From assembly GCF_951230155.1 (NCBI RefSeq), contig NZ_CATNVD010000007.1, forward strand, positions 1 to 64,000: 64,000 nt of DNA. The letters are read 5' to 3'. Shown here piece after piece: positions 24,169 to 32,891 of the stretch. The notes below the pieces were generated by a model. The model searched no databases. It saw nothing but the letters and a program-made list of their open reading frames with translations, and was not told the origin of the DNA. This DNA comes from Parablautia sp. Marseille-Q6255 (lineage in GTDB: Bacteria > Bacillota > Clostridia > Lachnospirales > Lachnospiraceae). The position numbers and the translations under genes are program-made. Each line of letters starts with the position of its first letter. The first letter of the stretch is position 1.

Positions 24169-25131
24169 CTAGTGCAGGATCAGCAGACGTACAGCGACAA
24201 ATAAAATCACCGCCAGAACAGATACTGCATAGAGAAGCCGATCTGCCCTGCAGATGTCCTCTGCTTCAACTGCACGAAGAGGATCCCCGATCGTCGGTTT
24301 CTTATACAGCTTTCCGAAATACCATGCATCGCCTGCAAGCTGTACGCAAAGCGCACCTGCCATAACCGCCTCCGTCTGTGCGGAGTTCGGGCTCGCATGA
24401 TTGCGCCGGTCCCTCCTGTATATGCGGGCAGCCTCTTTTGCATTCAGACCGGCAAACGGCGCCGCCAGAATCATCAGCCCTGCTGACAAACGTGCCGGAA
24501 TATAATTTGCCACATCATCCAGCCTGGCTGCACATCGTCCGAAATAAAGATATTTTTCATTCTTATATCCAAGCATCGAATCCATTGTATTAATGCCCTT
24601 ATACAAAAACATCAGCGGTACGCCGCCAATCGCCATATAAAGCATGGGCGCGATCACTCCGTCTGACGTATTTTCCGCTACTGTCTCAACGGCTGCACGG
24701 ATCACGCCCTCCTTCGACAGTGCCTTCGTATCACGCCCTACGATCATGGAAACAGCATATCTTGCTTCCTCCAACGTCCCATTTTTCAGGCGGTCACAGA
24801 CCCGCATGCTTTCCTTTTTCAGTGAATTTGTTGCCAGAAGCTGATAGCACCAGAAGCTCTCCAGGACAAATCCGGCAGCGGTACTTATCCTGTATACTCC
24901 TGAAAGTACTGCAAGCGGAATGCCGCCGCACACCATACACACGATCAAAACCTCGAAAAAGCCGCCCCACAGCTCGCCTTTTTGTGATCTGGGCAAAATC
25001 CCCCGGATTCCTTTTTCAAGTGCGGCGATCAGGTTACCGATCGCACAGACGGGATGATAAAGCCGCCTCGGATCTCCAAAAATCAGATCCAGTAAAAAGC
25101 CCGCCAAAAGTGCAAATGCTGTGTATTTCAT
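24169..25131 (-). CDS. cbiB: Adenosylcobinamide-phosphate synthase
   Basis: An integral membrane enzyme that attaches aminopropanol phosphate to adenosylcobyric acid. The N-terminal LLDLIFGDPRRLYHPVCAIG is diagnostic, followed by ETVAENTSDGVIAPMLYMAIGG and KGINTMDSMLGYKN. About five hydrophobic segments are present, with a C-terminal one (AVSVLAVILFVAVRLLIL). It overlaps the end of cbiA by 4 bases, so it is co-translated with it. Confidence 0.95.
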   Translation of the reverse strand: MKYTAFALLAGFLLDLIFGDPRRLYHPVCAIGNLIAALEKGIRGILPRSQKGELWGGFFEVLIVCMVCGGIPLAVLSGVYRISTAAGFVLESFWCYQLLATNSLKKESMRVCDRLKNGTLEEARYAVSMIVGRDTKALSKEGVIRAAVETVAENTSDGVIAPMLYMAIGGVPLMFLYKGINTMDSMLGYKNEKYLYFGRCAARLDDVANYIPARLSAGLMILAAPFAGLNAKEAARIYRRDRRNHASPNSAQTEAVMAGALCVQLAGDAWYFGKLYKKPTIGDPLRAVEAEDICRADRLLYAVSVLAVILFVAVRLLILH

Positions 25132-26540
25132 ACCGATCTCCCCGCTCTCTCTTTCTTATAGCATGCACACTGCTTCAAAAACTCCCATGGCACGGCAGGA
25201 TTCCCATAATAATACAGATGCGGAAAGCCTGCAAGCAGTCTCCCGTCTGCATGCATGCACTCCCACTGCCTGTTTCCAGCAGGCTTTTTTGCAGAGAATG
25301 CCTGCCCGCAATTGGTCGAATCAAAATAGTGGAATTCATGTGCGGGGACTTCTCCATACACATCCTTTTCATGCTTTTGCAGTGTAACGTAGCCAAAACG
25401 GGACAGCCTTTCCGTCCGAAATGCCCGCCCCTTTATCACACCTGTCATTTCATGCAGGCGGCCTTCCATATCTTCCATCTCCTCATGCAGATACATAAAT
25501 CCTCCGCACTCTGCCATGCAGGGCATCCCCTGCGCTAATGCACTGCGGATACTTTCCCGCATACGGATATTTGTTTCCAGCTCCGCTGCGTGCAGCTCCG
25601 GATAGCCTCCATAGAGCAAAAGCCCGTCAATATCTTCCGGAAGAACTGTATCTGCAAGTGGAGAAAACGGGACAAGCTGCGCCCCCATCCCTCGCAGAAG
25701 CCGGAAATTATCTTTATAAAAAAAGCAAAAGGCTGCATCGCTTGCCACACCAATACGCACCTGCGCGCCGCGGTCCGGCTCCTTTTCTGCCGGTTTTTCA
25801 TGGATCCCTTCCAGAAAAATTTCCAGCGGATCTTCTGGTTTATGAAGCTCTGCCGCCTCCCTGGCAAGCGCAAGAATCCCATCTATATCCAGTGTCTCCT
25901 CCAGAATATGCGCCAGCCTGTCAAGCTTTTCACGCAGTGCGAAAATCTCCTGCGGAAGCACCAGGCCAAGATGGCGGCTGTCAAGCGCACATTCCTCTAC
26001 TCTGGGAACGTACCCCAGCACGCGCACACCTGTCCGCTCTTCCACCAGAGCCTTTATCCTGGGATACAGCATGGCAGACATCTGATTAAAGATCACACCG
26101 CGGATACGGCTGTCCTTTTCATATTCCAGAAATCCCTTTACACACGCTGCCAGAGAGCCGCTCATTCCCGCGCTGTTTACCAGAAGGATCACCGGCGTCT
26201 CGGTCACACATGCCAGATCATACGCGCTGGCAGTCTGCGTCACTCCTGCGATACCATCGTAGTACCCCATCACACCTTCGATCACTGCGAGGTCACACCC
26301 TGCCGCATTTTCTGCGAGAAGATAGCGGACGCACTCCGGTGATGTGAAAAAGGTATCCAGATTTGCAGAGCCCGTCCCTATTACCTTCTCATGAAACATC
26401 GGGTCAATATAATCCGGACCGCATTTAAACGCTGCCGTTTTTATTCTCCTGTTTTTCAGAGCCTGCAAAAGCCCGCAGGTGATCAGTGTCTTTCCGCTCC
26501 CGCTGGAGCACGCACTTAACAATACCCTTGGAAGCCTCAT
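25128..26540 (-). CDS. cbiA: Cobyrinate a,c-diamide synthase
   Basis: An ATP- and glutamine-dependent amidase for carboxylates a and c. The ATPase P-loop-like SACSSGSGKTLITCGLLQAL is at residues 8-27, then KCGPDYIDPMFH. The C-terminal glutaminase has the Cys nucleophile in MPCMAECGGFMYL and a His in EFHYFDSTNC. The ATG at 26540 has AAGGAG 8 bases upstream; an earlier in-frame ATG at 26561 is inside the preceding gene. It overlaps the cbiJET stop by 4 bases. Confidence 0.95.
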   Translation of the reverse strand: MRLPRVLLSACSSGSGKTLITCGLLQALKNRRIKTAAFKCGPDYIDPMFHEKVIGTGSANLDTFFTSPECVRYLLAENAAGCDLAVIEGVMGYYDGIAGVTQTASAYDLACVTETPVILLVNSAGMSGSLAACVKGFLEYEKDSRIRGVIFNQMSAMLYPRIKALVEERTGVRVLGYVPRVEECALDSRHLGLVLPQEIFALREKLDRLAHILEETLDIDGILALAREAAELHKPEDPLEIFLEGIHEKPAEKEPDRGAQVRIGVASDAAFCFFYKDNFRLLRGMGAQLVPFSPLADTVLPEDIDGLLLYGGYPELHAAELETNIRMRESIRSALAQGMPCMAECGGFMYLHEEMEDMEGRLHEMTGVIKGRAFRTERLSRFGYVTLQKHEKDVYGEVPAHEFHYFDSTNCGQAFSAKKPAGNRQWECMHADGRLLAGFPHLYYYGNPAVPWEFLKQCACYKKERAGRSV

Positions 26541-28507
26541 TCTTTTGTCTCCTTCTGACACGTAATGATATAAATCGGATTTTCCCCCATCATCATATGA
26601 TAGGGGCCCGCTGTTTTTGCACGTGACACACCCATCTGTACGATCTGAGGATCCTGGAAGGAAAATTCCTTTATTGCCATAAGCGCCTCGGAAAGCGTCT
26701 CAAGTGTGATACAGTTGATCACGATCCTGACCGTCTCATTCTTTTTCAGGAGCACCCCGATGATCTCCCTTAGTTTTCCAGAGGAGCCGCCGATAAACGC
26801 ATGCGTACAGGGTGGAAGGTCGTTTAGCGCCTCCGGCGCAGTACCCGATATGATCTCGACATTATCTGCGGCGAATCTCACCTTGTTTTCCTGCAAAAGG
26901 GCAAGCGCCTCCTCCTTCTTTTCCACTGCAAATACTCTGCCGCGGCGGGCACGCAGCGCCATCTCTATAGCGACCGATCCGGTCCCCGCTCCCACATCGC
27001 AGCATACCGAATCTTCTGTAAGGCACAGCTTTGCCAGTGAGACTGCCCGCACCTCTGCCTTTGTCATAGGGGCCTTGCCGCGCAGAAACTCCTCATCTGC
27101 GATACCGTGCGTTTCCGGCCGGTCACAGGCTGTCGGATGGTATGCGCAGACTACGCTCAGGCTGCTCCCCTCATATCCGGTCAGCTCCCGCGCAGGCTTC
27201 GCAAAGATCCGTTCTGTATCATAGGACAGATTCTCTCCTACATACAAAACCACATCCCCCATCCCGTACTGCGTCAGCTTTCCGGCAAGCTGCGCGACTG
27301 CATCTTTTTCTCCGAGGATCGCAAACGTTTTTTTATGGTACTTCACATATGATACAAGATTCGCTGATCTGCCGTGTGCGCTTACGAGCGCTGCGTCATC
27401 CCACGACAGGCCGATCTTTGCCATAAAGTACACGACCGATGAAATTCCGCAGATCAGCTCTGTATCATCGGGCAGCAGTCCCAGCAGCCCTTTCGCTCCG
27501 CTGAAAAATCCCACATCTCCGGAGAGTGCAACAACAACCCTCTCATATTCTGGATGCGCTTTTATGTAAGCGGCTATTCTTTCACTCAGATACTCATGGA
27601 CCACGGCGTGATGCGGCATTTTCACAGCATCTGTCATACGTTTTGCCCCGATTAAAAGCTCAGCCTGTTCAAGCGCCCTCTGGCCCTGGATCGTGAGAGT
27701 TTCCTGGCTGCCCATCCCGATCCCAAGCAGCGTCACATGCTGTATCTGCTCCAGCCCGAAGCGTTCGATCAGCATTTTTTTACATTCCGGAACAGACAGT
27801 CCGGTTTCTCTGAGCGGTCTGCCAATAATGACAGGAGTAACGCCGCAGATACGGGCTGCCTCCAGCTTTTCTTCAAAGCCTCCTGCTCTTCCTGTATTTT
27901 TGGTCACCAGATACTGGCAGGAAAACTGTCTGAGCATTGCGACATTTAATTCTGTTGAAAAAGGTCCCTGCATTCCGATCAGGTGCTTTCCCTCAAAGCC
28001 ATGTCTTCTGCATTCTTCCATCACAGAAGGCAGCGACAGCACACGCGCATACAATCTGTTCTCATAATCCGGTACGCACGTAAACGCTGCCAGCTCCTTA
28101 CTGCCCGTTGTAAGCAGCACATTTCCCTGCGTCGTCTTGAGATACTGTGCGGCAGCAGCCGTATCCTCCACGCAGACAGCATCCATCTCACAGCTGCCTT
28201 CCCTGCGCAGTACCCGTACACGGGATATGCCTGCCGCCTCACAGGCCTTTTTGATATTTTCTGTCACTTCTGCCGCGTACGGATGCGTCGCATCCAGCAC
28301 AAGCCCGGGAGCTTCTCTCTGGAACAGCTCCGTCATTTCTTCGCAGGTAAGCCGGCCCGGCCGCACCTTTAGATATTCACTTTCTGTCAGAGACCTGCTC
28401 CCATACTGTGTCGCCACACACGCCAGCACCGTCACACCGCGCTTCCCGAGAAAACGGCAAAGCTCATATCCTTCTGTCGTTCCCGCAAATACTATTACGC
28501 GATACAT
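26537..28507 (-). CDS. cbiJET: CbiJ-CbiE-CbiT trifunctional fusion
   Basis: Three enzymes are fused in 656 residues. About 1-250 is cobalt-precorrin-6A reductase CbiJ (VIVFAGTTEGYELCRFL, DATHPYAAEVTENI, TGSKELAAF). About 257-455 is CbiE, the C5-methyltransferase (VTLLGIGMGSQETLTIQG, ALSGDVGFFSGAKGL). About 470-656 is CbiT, the C15-methyltransferase and decarboxylase (MTKAEVRAVSLAKLCL, DVGAGTGSVAIEMAL, FIGGSSGKLREI). CbiE-CbiT fusion equals CobL and is common; addition of CbiJ in front is less so. The three act in consecutive steps, so fusion may channel labile intermediates. Confidence 0.93.
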   Translation of the reverse strand: MYRVIVFAGTTEGYELCRFLGKRGVTVLACVATQYGSRSLTESEYLKVRPGRLTCEEMTELFQREAPGLVLDATHPYAAEVTENIKKACEAAGISRVRVLRREGSCEMDAVCVEDTAAAAQYLKTTQGNVLLTTGSKELAAFTCVPDYENRLYARVLSLPSVMEECRRHGFEGKHLIGMQGPFSTELNVAMLRQFSCQYLVTKNTGRAGGFEEKLEAARICGVTPVIIGRPLRETGLSVPECKKMLIERFGLEQIQHVTLLGIGMGSQETLTIQGQRALEQAELLIGAKRMTDAVKMPHHAVVHEYLSERIAAYIKAHPEYERVVVALSGDVGFFSGAKGLLGLLPDDTELICGISSVVYFMAKIGLSWDDAALVSAHGRSANLVSYVKYHKKTFAILGEKDAVAQLAGKLTQYGMGDVVLYVGENLSYDTERIFAKPARELTGYEGSSLSVVCAYHPTACDRPETHGIADEEFLRGKAPMTKAEVRAVSLAKLCLTEDSVCCDVGAGTGSVAIEMALRARRGRVFAVEKKEEALALLQENKVRFAADNVEIISGTAPEALNDLPPCTHAFIGGSSGKLREIIGVLLKKNETVRIVINCITLETLSEALMAIKEFSFQDPQIVQMGVSRAKTAGPYHMMMGENPIYIITCQKETKE

Positions 28508-28511
28508 ACGC

Positions 28512-29246
28512 TCACCTTTCCATCCGGTAGCCTCTCGGCGTCACCATTTTTCCATTCTGTACCTTTGTCTGCGAGTTTCCGACAAACACAGTTGTAAACA
28601 TGTCGACCTGCGTGTCACGCAGCTCCCGAAGCGTCATAACCGAAGCGCATTCTCCCTGCCTTGCGATCTGTGATACGGTCCCGCAGACGGTGTCCGGAGA
28701 TTTGTAGCGCATCAGCAGATCACACGCCTTCTGGAGATAATCATGACGTTTTTTACTGGAAGGATTATAAATACATACAACAAAGTCTGCCTGTGCAGCC
28801 GCCAAAAGACGCGCCTCGATCTTCTCCCACGGTGTCAGCAGATCGCTCAGACTGATCAGACAAAAATCATGGATCAAAGGCGCGCCCAGCACAGCTGCTC
28901 CGCCTGTTGCCGCCGTCACTCCTGGAATGACTTCAAGCCCGATCTGCGGATAATCTTCTCCGACCTCGTACATCAGCCCTGCCATACCGTAGACTCCTGC
29001 GTCTCCGCTGCAGATCATGGATACATTTTTCCCCTTTTTTGCCTCTTCAAAAGCCAGAATGCATCGATCGACTTCCTTTCGCATTGGAGTCGTCAAAAAT
29101 TCCTTTCCGGCAAAATGCTCCTTCACCAGATCCACATAGACCGTATAGCCAATGATGACATCGCTGTTCTCAAGAGCATATACTGCCCTTCCGGTCATCT
29201 GTTCATAGGAGCCCGGTCCGATTCCCACTACGTATATCTTACTCAA
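28512..29246 (-). CDS. cbiH: Cobalt-precorrin-3 C17-methyltransferase
   Basis: A tetrapyrrole methylase that performs C17 methylation with ring contraction. The SAM motif IYVVGIGPGSYEQMTGRAV starts the protein, with SGDAGVYGMAGLMYEV, PGVTAATGGAAVLGAPL and FVVCIYNPSSKKRHDYL further on, the last being characteristic of CbiH/CobJ. It overlaps cbiG by 8 bases and ends 4 bases before cbiJET. The domain is stand-alone, not fused to CbiG. Confidence 0.94.
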   Translation of the reverse strand: MSKIYVVGIGPGSYEQMTGRAVYALENSDVIIGYTVYVDLVKEHFAGKEFLTTPMRKEVDRCILAFEEAKKGKNVSMICSGDAGVYGMAGLMYEVGEDYPQIGLEVIPGVTAATGGAAVLGAPLIHDFCLISLSDLLTPWEKIEARLLAAAQADFVVCIYNPSSKKRHDYLQKACDLLMRYKSPDTVCGTVSQIARQGECASVMTLRELRDTQVDMFTTVFVGNSQTKVQNGKMVTPRGYRMER

Positions 29247-30384
29247 AATAAGCCCTCCATTCTTTCCGGGCAGCAGCGATCGTCACGCCGCCGCCCCCTC
29301 TTTTCCTTACAAACAGCCGTCCGCCGCCGCTTGCGCATACGGCGCTGCGCTCGCACACATTATCGACTCCTGTCACCTGCTCTACAAAAGCAGACGGGGT
29401 AAACTCACCTGGTGCGCCAAGCAGCTCCTGCGGCAAAAATGTACAAAACGGCACATTCCATTCATCCGAAAGAGCCAGCAGCCCCGGTTCTTCTTTTTTT
29501 AGTTCATGACTTGCCAGAGCAAGGACCGCTTCTTTATAAAGCCCCTCCTCCGCAAGCAGCTGCTCTGCCATATCCTTTACTGCTTCTTTTTCCTTTCCCT
29601 TTCGGCAGCCCATTCCGACTGCCACTACTGGCGGCACTACCTGCACCGTAGACTCAAACGGCATACAGTTTTTATGTATCGTCACAGCAACCCCGATGCG
29701 AAGCGGCCTGTCCTGTCCAAATCCCCGCTCTTTCGAGGCTTCCGCGCCATACTCTGTCTTTGTATTTTTTACCGGATATCCGTCTCTTTTGCACAGGACC
29801 AGTCCCTCCGGGAGCGGCCCCTCCCACGGATATTCACTGTAAAAACCAGCCTGCTCTCCTGCCAGAAGCGCTGCCGAAAGCTCCTTTGCCGCTTTCATGT
29901 GAAAGATCGCACATCTGTTTTTTTTTGCAAAAACGTCGACTGCAAACCGATGGTGCAGATCTGTTGCAGTTGTAATGACGGGAACTGCTCCTAAAATATC
30001 TGCCGCTCTTTGTGTAAGTTCATTTGCTCCGCCAAGATGCCCGGACAAAAGTGAAATCACAAACCTGCCGCATTCATCCGCCACAAGCACTGCAGGGTCC
30101 TGCTTTTTTCCTGCCACAAATGGCGCGATACTGCGCACTGCGATCCCACAGGCGCCGACAAAAATAATCCCCTCCGCCTGCAAAAACTGCATCCCGGTCC
30201 ATTCCTGCGTACTCTGTGAAATGCTGTCCTGCAGATAACGGCTTTTCCCGTCCAAAAATACCTCATATCCGCATGCGCGCAGCCCCTTTGCCAGCCTCTG
30301 TCCGGTCGCCCAGCCCGTAAGGCTAAAACACAGGATCGAAAGCCGCCCGGACCTTCGCGGTGTCTGCTCCCTGTCAGCTTTCAT
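29239..30384 (-). CDS. cbiG: Cobalt-precorrin-5A hydrolase CbiG
   Basis: CbiG opens the delta-lactone of cobalt-precorrin-5A and releases acetaldehyde. The N-terminal domain has IIFVGACGIAVRSIAPF and VISLLSGHLGGANELTQ; the C-terminal domain starts at VVPPVVAVGMGCRKGKEKEA. The protein is 381 residues, as expected for the two-domain form. The stretch between (about 195-250) is Gly/Glu-rich and variable. It lies 32 bases after cbiF. Confidence 0.93.
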   Translation of the reverse strand: MKADREQTPRRSGRLSILCFSLTGWATGQRLAKGLRACGYEVFLDGKSRYLQDSISQSTQEWTGMQFLQAEGIIFVGACGIAVRSIAPFVAGKKQDPAVLVADECGRFVISLLSGHLGGANELTQRAADILGAVPVITTATDLHHRFAVDVFAKKNRCAIFHMKAAKELSAALLAGEQAGFYSEYPWEGPLPEGLVLCKRDGYPVKNTKTEYGAEASKERGFGQDRPLRIGVAVTIHKNCMPFESTVQVVPPVVAVGMGCRKGKEKEAVKDMAEQLLAEEGLYKEAVLALASHELKKEEPGLLALSDEWNVPFCTFLPQELLGAPGEFTPSAFVEQVTGVDNVCERSAVCASGGGRLFVRKRGGGGVTIAAARKEWRAYFE

Positions 30385-30416
30385 GACTCCGCCTCCTTCC
30401 GAAATGCTGCTGTATC

Positions 30417-31184
30417 CTACTGCGCCTGATCGTTCCCCTGGCGGAACATGGTGGTAAAGCCCGGATCATACAGCTTTGAGCGTTCATAATGAGCTGCCTT
30501 CACCGCATCTCCTATGAGCATCAATGCGGTCTTTGTGATCCCATGCTCTGCCGCTGTCTGAGCCAGTGTCCCTACCGTACAGATAAATTTCTTTTCGTCC
30601 GGCCAGGTCGCTTTATAGACAATCGCCGCCGGCGTATCAGAACGGTAGCCGCCCTCGATCAGACGTCTTGAAAGCTCCTCCAGCATTCCGGTACTTAAAA
30701 ATACAACCATGGTAGCGTTGTGTGCCGCAAAAGACTGAATGCTTTCCTTTGGAGGGACTGGTGTTCTGCCTTCCATCCGTGTGATAATGACACTCTGAGA
30801 GATATCCGGAAGTGTATACTCAAGATTCAGCGCGCTGGCTGCCCCGCAAAATGCACTGACTCCGGGACAGGAATCATAGCAGATCCCCTTTTCATCCAGA
30901 ATATCCATCTGCTCCCGGATCGCTCCGTAAATGCAGGGGTCTCCCGTATGCAGCCTCACTGTCATCTGTCCATTTGCTTCTGCCTGCTCCATAACGGCAA
31001 TAACCTCTTCCAGCGTCATTTTTGCGCTATTATAAATCTGACATTCGCCCTTTGCATACTCCAGAAGCTGCGGATTTACAAGAGAACCTGCATAAATAAT
31101 CACATCCGCCTCTTCCAGATATTTTTTCCCTCTCACCGTGATCAGATCCGGCGCTCCCGGTCCTGCCCCTACAAAATGTACCAT
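30417..31184 (-). CDS. cbiF: Cobalt-precorrin-4 C11-methyltransferase
   Basis: A SAM-dependent methylase for C11. Motifs VHFVGAGPGAPDLITVRG, IYAGSLVNPQLLEYAK, RLHTGDPCIYGAIREQ, and PGVSAFCGAASALNLEYT are those of CbiF/CobM. Length (255) is normal. It follows cbiD by 54 bases with AGGAG upstream of the ATG. Confidence 0.95.
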   Translation of the reverse strand: MVHFVGAGPGAPDLITVRGKKYLEEADVIIYAGSLVNPQLLEYAKGECQIYNSAKMTLEEVIAVMEQAEANGQMTVRLHTGDPCIYGAIREQMDILDEKGICYDSCPGVSAFCGAASALNLEYTLPDISQSVIITRMEGRTPVPPKESIQSFAAHNATMVVFLSTGMLEELSRRLIEGGYRSDTPAAIVYKATWPDEKKFICTVGTLAQTAAEHGITKTALMLIGDAVKAAHYERSKLYDPGFTTMFRQGNDQAQ

Positions 31185-31238
31185 ATGTACTCCTTTCCTG
31201 ACCGCCGTATATCACGGCTGATCCATCCTCTGTGATTG

Positions 31239-32504
31239 TTATAATCGCTCCTGCTCTTTCGCAGGATGTTTCTCTCCAAGAAGAACACGCAGCTTTTCTG
31301 CGTCCTCCGTCTCTCCTAAAAATCCATATTCATTGGAAAACATGACCGCTCCGAGCAGGATCTGGTCATATGAGCGATGATTTAAGTAAAATTGGATTTT
31401 CTGCATGACCTTTTGCATCGTTCCTTCCAGAATACCGTATTGGTCCAGTATCCGCAGCGCTTCGTCTGTCATCGTGCACGCCAGAAGCTCTCTTGCACAG
31501 TCAAGCGTTCCCCCTGCCCGGATCGCATTCGACGCCAGGATCTCCATCCGTGCATCCGCACTGTGGGAATGAGTATTCATGATACCCGCTGCCAGCTTAA
31601 CAAGTTTGCCGATATGCGCTACAAATAAAATCCCCTTCACGCCCATATCAACAGCCATATCAATCGTTTTCCCAAAGTAATTGCTGCATTTTAAGCTCTT
31701 TTCAAACGGAAGCGTCATATGCTCTCTCAGATACTCTGCCCCGTAATTTCCTGGTGTCACAAGCAGATAATCCTCCCCACAGGCGTGATGCTGCCCCATC
31801 TCCACACGAATACTGTCGATCAGCGCGCGTTCACTCATGGGCTCCACAATCCCTGTAGTTCCCAGGATAGAAATCCCGCCCACGATCCCCAGTCGCGGAT
31901 TAAAGGTGCGCTTTGCCCGCTCCCTGCCCTCCGGTGCATAGACCGTGATCAGGATCCGCCCCTGGTATCCATACTGCTCTGCGACAGATTGTACCTCGCG
32001 GAAAATCATCTCTCTTGGTACCCGGTTGATCGCAGCCTGCCCGATCTGCTGAGAAAGCCCCGGCTTTGTCACACGGCCGATGCCATCGCCTGCATCCAGT
32101 ATAATATTACCGCTCACAAACGCAGTATCCGCTATCTCCGGACAGGTTACGGCTTCCTGTATAGTTTGACTGTCCATGTTCTTTGACATCCCGGCTTTTT
32201 CTGATACGATCTGCGCTCTCGCATAGATCAAAATCCCGTCTGTCGTATCCGGGTCATCGCCTGCGTCCTTCCTGACCGCGCAGGAGACACTGTGCTCATC
32301 TCTCACCCGGTCGACAAGAGCAAGCCGCAAAAGGATACCCTTTGGAGTCAGAAGCTGTGTCTGCAAAACATCCGTTCCCGAAAGCAGCATCTGCACAGCG
32401 CCTTTTGCTGCAGCTGCCGCGCAGGAACCTGTCGTGTATCCAAACCGCAGCTTTTTATGATTGCGTATCACATAATAATCCTCCAGTTGCTTCTCCTGTC
32501 CCAT
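31239..32504 (-). CDS. cbiD: Cobalt-precorrin-5B C1-methyltransferase
   Basis: CbiD methylates C1 in the anaerobic pathway. The N-terminal RFGYTTGSCAAAAAKGAV is diagnostic, with GDGIGRVTKPGLSQQIGQAA, NPRLGIVGGISILGTTGIV, and AHIGKLVKLAAGIMNTHS further on. The ATG at 32504 has GGAGG 6 bases upstream; the frame extends to 32561 but lacks a better site. As the first gene of the main cob operon it lies directly behind cobalamin riboswitch 2. Confidence 0.95.
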   Translation of the reverse strand: MGQEKQLEDYYVIRNHKKLRFGYTTGSCAAAAAKGAVQMLLSGTDVLQTQLLTPKGILLRLALVDRVRDEHSVSCAVRKDAGDDPDTTDGILIYARAQIVSEKAGMSKNMDSQTIQEAVTCPEIADTAFVSGNIILDAGDGIGRVTKPGLSQQIGQAAINRVPREMIFREVQSVAEQYGYQGRILITVYAPEGRERAKRTFNPRLGIVGGISILGTTGIVEPMSERALIDSIRVEMGQHHACGEDYLLVTPGNYGAEYLREHMTLPFEKSLKCSNYFGKTIDMAVDMGVKGILFVAHIGKLVKLAAGIMNTHSHSADARMEILASNAIRAGGTLDCARELLACTMTDEALRILDQYGILEGTMQKVMQKIQFYLNHRSYDQILLGAVMFSNEYGFLGETEDAEKLRVLLGEKHPAKEQERL

Positions 32505-32674
32505 CAACTGCCTCCCTGTTTTATCCCTTACAAACCAAAACGTACTCCCGATCTGCCGCACTGCGATCCCCGGGAAGCCTTTTCTTCCACAGAACGTACA
32601 TTTCTATGCAACAAAAAGCTGCCGCAGCACACATCAAAAATCCACCGGATGCGTGTTGCAACAGCCCTGCCCCG

Positions 32675-32795
32675 CTGGAATTTCCCGGTGCCCGCAGGTC
32701 ATTCCTCTTCTGAAAGAGCATTCAGTATCTGGCTGTACAGTAACGGACTTGCGCAGGAATTTCACCCGCTTCCTGAAAATGCTCTTTCCTGTTTT
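32675..32795 (-). ncRNA. Cobalamin riboswitch 2 (upstream of cbiD operon), compact form
   Basis: The minus strand reads GGGTGAAATTCCTG, then GTCCGTTACTGT, CAGATACTG and AGGAATGACCTGCGGGC, which match the cobalamin riboswitch core. AAAGAGCATTTTCAG near 32773-32787 pairs with CTGAATGCTCTTT at 32712-32724 and closes the core. The P6-side arms are short, so this differs from riboswitch 1. No clear T-run terminator was found before cbiD, so control may be translational. Confidence 0.82.
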
Positions 32796-32805
32796 GTCTT
32801 TCGCT

Positions 32806-32834
32806 ATTATAATATTTTAGACCTCAAAAGTCAA
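32806..32834 (-). promoter_or_regulatory. Promoter of the main cob operon
   Basis: On the minus strand TTGACT (complement of 32829-32834), a 17-base spacer and TATAAT (complement of 32806-32811) lie just upstream of riboswitch 2. Confidence 0.8.
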
Positions 32835-32891
32835 ATACTCAGAAATTTAAATCGCGACAACATTTTACGACACAACCTTTGAAATCCCGCA

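Noticed and set aside
25538-26342. Overlapping plus-strand frames of up to 250 codons over cbiA
   Set aside because: Both are antisense shadows of a GC-rich conserved gene.
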